A program made the translations under genes and the position numbers. Positions 60,380-64,000 of a stretch of 64,000 bases of DNA are shown in pieces. Under the pieces are notes generated by a model that was not told where the DNA came from, did not search any database, and worked only from the letters and a program-made list of their open reading frames with translations. Positions within the stretch are counted from its first letter, which is position 1. Every line of letters starts with the position of its first letter. Source of the DNA: Marinobacter shengliensis (lineage in GTDB: Bacteria; Pseudomonadota; Gammaproteobacteria; Pseudomonadales; Oleiphilaceae); contig NZ_PXNO01000021.1 of NCBI RefSeq assembly GCF_003007715.1, positions 248,001 through 312,000 of the forward strand. The letters run 5' to 3'.

Positions 60380-61548
60380 GATGAACCCCCTTTGCCTTGT
60401 TTCGCCTCAACCTCTTCTACCCACAGGTCGTGATGCTGGCGGGCCCATTCGCGGTCAACCTGGCCGTTGCCCATGGCATCAAACGCGCCTTCCATACCGA
60501 CAGAGCCGATGTAGATGTGGGCGATGATGGCCACCATCATGGCGAACGCAACGATAGAGTGCCAGATGTTGGCGTACTGCATCTCTTCATGGGGCGTCAG
60601 CGCAGTCGGGAAGTCGGTACCGATAACACTGTTAATAACGCTGAAGGTGCCAGCGAACATGGGCATTTCAAACGGGAACAGCAGCGACAGGCCCGACAGG
60701 GACACCGAGACGCCCAGCAGCATCACCGTCCAGAAAATGATCTTCTGGCCGGCATTGAACTTCTTGGAGGAGGGGTGGGACTTGGTGAAGATGCCACCGC
60801 CCGCCTTGATCCACTGCCAGTCGAGCTTGTTGGGTATGTTGTGCGCGACCCACATGACGAAGGTCATGACCAGGCCCAGCATAAAGGCCCAGGCGACATT
60901 ATTGTGCAACCACTTGGAACCCACGGCGAGGGTTGAATAGGCCTCGTGCCCAATCACGGGAATCAGGAAACTTCGCCCCATCAGCGTGATCAGGCCGGTC
61001 AGCGCCAGGGCGATAAACGACCCCGCCAATAACCAGTGGCCAAAGCGCTCGATGGCTTTGAATCGTTCGATCTTGGTGCCGGAAGGGCCGCCATCGATCA
61101 TGATTTTGCCGCGAACAAAGTAGAACACTACCAGCAGCAGAATGATGCCCAGAAGGGCGCCACCGCCGTAAGTGATCATGGGGCCTTCCCGGAGCTTGTA
61201 CCAGGGCATGCCGCCGTCCTGAATCAGCACATCAGCCCCCGGGCCCCTGGCCTGGGTTTTGATATCGCTCTGGTTGTAGCGGATGCCCCGCCAGACATCG
61301 GAGTCTGACACGCCGCCCCGGGTGCCCAGTTGCTCCGTGATCGGTTTGGCGTTGGCCGGGTTGCCGAGGTTTTCAGAACGGAACGACTCGTCCATTTTCA
61401 GCTGTTGCTGGCGAGCCATGATATCTTCGAGGGTTTGCGCGCCCCCGGTCGCGGTTCGATCAACCGCCGGGGCATCGCTTGCCCAGGCAGGATTAAAAAG
61501 CAGTGTCGCCATTGCAAGCAGGGCGGCACCCAATAGTTTTCGGTTCAT
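60376..61548 (-). CDS. Formate dehydrogenase gamma subunit (cytochrome b556)
   Basis: This 390-residue membrane subunit carries b-type heme and passes electrons from formate to quinone. It has an N-terminal signal-like segment ending at AWA and an extra periplasmic region of about 90 residues. One membrane span follows at about 130-150, then the four-helix cytochrome b561-type domain at about 175-360 with FKAIERFGHWLLAGSFIALALTG (first heme His) and IAHIYIGSVGMEGAFDAM near the end. It is third in the fdh operon. Length is at the large end for the family because of the N-terminal extension. Confidence 0.92.
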   Translation of the reverse strand: MNRKLLGAALLAMATLLFNPAWASDAPAVDRTATGGAQTLEDIMARQQQLKMDESFRSENLGNPANAKPITEQLGTRGGVSDSDVWRGIRYNQSDIKTQARGPGADVLIQDGGMPWYKLREGPMITYGGGALLGIILLLVVFYFVRGKIMIDGGPSGTKIERFKAIERFGHWLLAGSFIALALTGLITLMGRSFLIPVIGHEAYSTLAVGSKWLHNNVAWAFMLGLVMTFVMWVAHNIPNKLDWQWIKAGGGIFTKSHPSSKKFNAGQKIIFWTVMLLGVSVSLSGLSLLFPFEMPMFAGTFSVINSVIGTDFPTALTPHEEMQYANIWHSIVAFAMMVAIIAHIYIGSVGMEGAFDAMGNGQVDREWARQHHDLWVEEVEAKQGKGGSS

Positions 61549-61633
61549 GAGAGCGCTCCAGCGGAATGAACAAAAAGAATAAGTTATCCCGATCGATTCC
61601 GGAGCCCTGAGGCTCCGGAATCCACGGGTGAGC

Positions 61634-62242
61634 TTAAGCGCCCTTCTTCTCGTAAGCTGTGCCCCATCCCCAGGCGCCGGAACCGAAACCGCGGTTCACC
61701 ACTCGCTGGCGATAGATGTCCGAAACCGTGTTGCCATCACCGGCCAACAGGGCTTTGGTTGAGCACATTTCCGCACAGAGCGGCAACTTGCCCTCTGCAA
61801 TACGGTTGCGACCGTATTTGTTGAACTCCGTTGTTGAATGGTCTTCCTCAGGACCACCTGCACAGAACGTACACTTGTCCATCTTGCCCCGGCTGCCAAA
61901 GTTACCCGCCTGGGGGAACTGGGGCGCGCCGAAGGGGCAGGCGTAAAAGCAGTAGCCACACCCGATGCACAGGTCTTTGGAGTGCAGCACGATGCCGTCC
62001 GCCGTCTGGTAGAAGCAGTCGGTTGGGCAAACGGCCATACACGGCGCGTCTGAACAGTGCATGCAAGCTACCGAGATGGAACGCTCGCCTGGCTTGCCAT
62101 CCTCGATGGTGACCACGCGGCGGCGGTTGATGCCCCAGGGGACTTCGTGCTCGTTCTTACAGGCTGTCACGCAAGCATTACATTCGATGCAGCGCTCGGC
62201 GTCACAAAGGAATTTTGCTCTTGCTTGTCCTTCAAGTGCCAT
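61634..62242 (-). CDS. fdh3B: Formate dehydrogenase FDH3 beta subunit (four [4Fe-4S] clusters)
   Basis: This 202-residue ferredoxin-like subunit has 16 cysteines arranged for four cubane clusters: CIECNACVTACKNEH, CMHCSDAPCMAVCP, CIGCGYCFYACPFG, and the CTFC plus CAEMC pair. It links the molybdopterin alpha subunit to the membrane gamma subunit. It lies 15 nt after the alpha gene and 85 nt before the gamma gene. Length matches the FDH3 type rather than the longer FdnH type. Confidence 0.94.
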   Translation of the reverse strand: MALEGQARAKFLCDAERCIECNACVTACKNEHEVPWGINRRRVVTIEDGKPGERSISVACMHCSDAPCMAVCPTDCFYQTADGIVLHSKDLCIGCGYCFYACPFGAPQFPQAGNFGSRGKMDKCTFCAGGPEEDHSTTEFNKYGRNRIAEGKLPLCAEMCSTKALLAGDGNTVSDIYRQRVVNRGFGSGAWGWGTAYEKKGA

Positions 62243-62257
62243 GGTCTACACCTCTTG

Positions 62258-64000
62258 TTATGCTGGTTCGATGGCACACAGGGTGCACTTGGTCTCTTGC
62301 ATCTGCGTGACCGAGTCGTACCCGTATGTCTGAACGGTGTTTGTGGATTCACCCAACACGATCGGATCGGCACCCTCAGGGTATTTATGCCGACGATCCT
62401 CGCCTTGCAGGTGACCGCCGAAGTGGAACGGCATGAAGGCCACGCCTTCGCCAACCCTTTCGGTAACCATTGCTTTTACCTTGATGCGCGCGCCCTCCGG
62501 GCCAGACACCCAGACATCCCTGCCATCGCGAATGTTCAAGTTATTGGCGTCGCGTGGATTCACCTCTATGAACATGTCTTGCTGGAGTTCTGCCAGCCAG
62601 GGGTTTGACCGGGTTTCGTCGCCGCCACCTTCGTATTCCACCAGTCGGCCAGAAGTCAGAATGATGGGGAAGTCCTTGCTGAAGTCGTTCTTCTGAATCG
62701 ACTCGTACATGGTCGGCACACGCCAGAAGGTCTTGTCGGCGTAAGTCGGGTAGTCTTCCACCAGGTCGCGACGGTTGGTGTAAAGCGGTTCGCGGTGCAG
62801 TGGCACCGGGTCCGGGAAGTTCCAGACAATGGCGCGGGCCTTGGCGTTACCGAAGGGTGCGCACTCGTGCTTGATCGCCACACGCTGGATACCGCCAGAC
62901 AGATCGGTTTTCCAGTTGGCTTCCGGTCCGCCAACCGCGTCGATGGCCGCACGCTCTTCGGCAGTTAGATCGCCGTCCCAGCCAAGGTCCATCAGCATCT
63001 GCATGGTGAATTCCGGGTAGCCGTCCTTGATTTCCGAATCCTTGGAGTAAACCCCTTCAGCCAGCAGGTTCTCACCGTTACGCTCAACACCAAATCGGGC
63101 CCGGAAGGTCAGGCCGCCCTTGGATACCGGCAACGACATATCGTACAGGTTGGCGGTGCCCGGATGGTTCATCTCCGGGGTACCCCAGCACGGCCATGGC
63201 AAACCATAGTAATCACCATCGCAGGGCCCACCCACTGCGCGCAGGGTGGTTTTGTCAAAGTGATGTTGATTGGCCATATGCAGCTTGAGCCGCTCAGGAG
63301 ACTGGCCGGTATACCCGATGGTCCACATGCCACGGTTGAACTCGCGGGTGATGTCTTCAATTACCGGCTCGTCGCCTTCAATGGCGATGTTGCGGAACAT
63401 ACGATCAGTGAAGCCAAACTTGTCCGCAAACAGTTTGATGATTTCATGATCCACCTTGGAGTCGAACAGCGGCTCCATCACTTTCTCACGCCATTGCAAT
63501 GAACGGTTGGAGGCGGTGACCGAACCCGTCGTTTCGAACTGCGTGGTTGTCGGCAGCAGGTAGGCGCCGTCTGTCCGGTCATGCAATACGGCAGACACGG
63601 TCGGGAAAGGATCCACCACAACCAGCAGGTCGAGTTTCTCCATGGCTTCCTTCATTTCCAGCATACGGGTCTGTGAGTTGGGTGCGTGGCCCCACAACAC
63701 CATGGCTCGGGTGTTGTCCGGTTGTTCCAGGTTCTCCTTTGCTTCCAGAACGCCGTCAATCCAGCGAGACACTGGAATGCCTTTTTCATACATCATGGCG
63801 CGGGATTTTCCGTCTTTGTCCCAGGTGGCAAAACGACCTTTCAGCCAGTCCAGGTCCTCTTCCCAGACCCGCGCCCAGTGTGCCCAGGAACCGGCGGCAA
63901 CGCCGTAATAGCCTGGCAGACTGTCGGCGACTACGCCGAAGTCGGTAGCGCCCTGCACGTTGTCGTGGCCACGGAAGATATTGGTGCCGCCACCGGTAAC
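62258..64000 (-). CDS. Formate dehydrogenase alpha (molybdopterin) subunit, partial
   Basis: The C-terminal 580 residues of the catalytic subunit are present; the reading frame runs through the right edge of the window, so the N-terminus, the [4Fe-4S] site and the active-site Cys or Sec lie outside. The visible part starts GGGTNIFRGHDNVQGATDFG and includes VLWGHAPNSQTRMLEMKEAM, VDPFPTVSA and the C-terminal molybdopterin dinucleotide-binding domain (PIILTSGRLVEYEGGGDETRS, VEVNPRDANNLNIRDG in part). It ends in a CTLCAIEPA tail. It oxidises formate to carbon dioxide. Confidence 0.95.
   Translation of the reverse strand, partial: VTGGGTNIFRGHDNVQGATDFGVVADSLPGYYGVAAGSWAHWARVWEEDLDWLKGRFATWDKDGKSRAMMYEKGIPVSRWIDGVLEAKENLEQPDNTRAMVLWGHAPNSQTRMLEMKEAMEKLDLLVVVDPFPTVSAVLHDRTDGAYLLPTTTQFETTGSVTASNRSLQWREKVMEPLFDSKVDHEIIKLFADKFGFTDRMFRNIAIEGDEPVIEDITREFNRGMWTIGYTGQSPERLKLHMANQHHFDKTTLRAVGGPCDGDYYGLPWPCWGTPEMNHPGTANLYDMSLPVSKGGLTFRARFGVERNGENLLAEGVYSKDSEIKDGYPEFTMQMLMDLGWDGDLTAEERAAIDAVGGPEANWKTDLSGGIQRVAIKHECAPFGNAKARAIVWNFPDPVPLHREPLYTNRRDLVEDYPTYADKTFWRVPTMYESIQKNDFSKDFPIILTSGRLVEYEGGGDETRSNPWLAELQQDMFIEVNPRDANNLNIRDGRDVWVSGPEGARIKVKAMVTERVGEGVAFMPFHFGGHLQGEDRRHKYPEGADPIVLGESTNTVQTYGYDSVTQMQETKCTLCAIEPA

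Noticed and set aside
1-64000. tRNA, rRNA, CRISPR arrays, insertion sequences and prophage genes
   Set aside because: None were seen on either strand. The absence is from reading, not from a covariance-model or repeat search.

Overview
The window is about 64 kb of moderately GC-rich, gene-dense chromosome from a marine hydrocarbon-degrading gammaproteobacterium, most likely Marinobacter or a close relative. That is an inference from gene content: a CYP153 alkane hydroxylase, TRAP and lactate uptake, PilU, an FDH3-type formate dehydrogenase and a complete dmp-type phenol operon. I saw no rRNA, tRNA, insertion sequence, phage gene or CRISPR array. One gene is cut by the window edge (formate dehydrogenase alpha, right end).

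Layout. 1-2.3 kb: TRAP transporter small permease and binding protein, then a Tat-exported HiPIP. 2.4-10.2 kb: serine hydrolase, periplasmic glutathione peroxidase-like protein, luciferase-like oxidoreductase, lipoprotein 5'-nucleotidase, a large secreted nuclease with a dockerin-like tail, and a stand-alone methyltransferase resembling the C-terminal domain of OvoA. 10.3-16 kb: lactate module lldR / lldP-lldE-lldF-lldG with two LldR-type operators. 16-20.4 kb: nitroreductase, di-heme peroxidase behind an FNR/Anr-like box, a periplasmic rhodanese and DsrE pair, and pilU. 20.6-30.3 kb: arylsulfatase, porin-like protein, AraC regulator, octaheme cytochrome fused to a TPR domain, SLC13 permease, ABM-domain membrane protein and a PAS-containing chemoreceptor.

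30.3-52.8 kb is the core of the window. A DmpR/XylR-type sigma54 activator (37441-39144, minus) lies between two outward-facing operons. To the right is the complete 15-gene phenol hydroxylase and meta-cleavage operon dmpKLMNOPQBCDEFGHI, followed by two extra genes: a DODA-like protein that has lost metal-ligand histidines, and a GlcG/HbpS-family protein. To the left is a four-gene envelope operon (YCF48-like lipoprotein, MMPL/RND transporter, DUF1302 protein, DUF1329 protein) closed by a rho-independent terminator. Both operons start from an identical 16-base sigma54 core promoter, TGGCACAGCCGTTGCT, each preceded by TGATCA-type upstream elements resembling DmpR/XylR sites. The simplest reading is one phenol-responsive regulon that joins ring degradation to a poorly characterised transport or envelope system.

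52.8-64 kb: panE-like reductase, an N-terminally short fructosamine-kinase-like protein, an MscS channel, an M23 endopeptidase, the CYP153 P450 with its ferredoxin and a divergent AraC regulator (no ferredoxin reductase in the window), and a formate dehydrogenase operon (alpha, beta, gamma). An overlooked 41-residue membrane ORF and a TusA-like protein follow the gamma gene.
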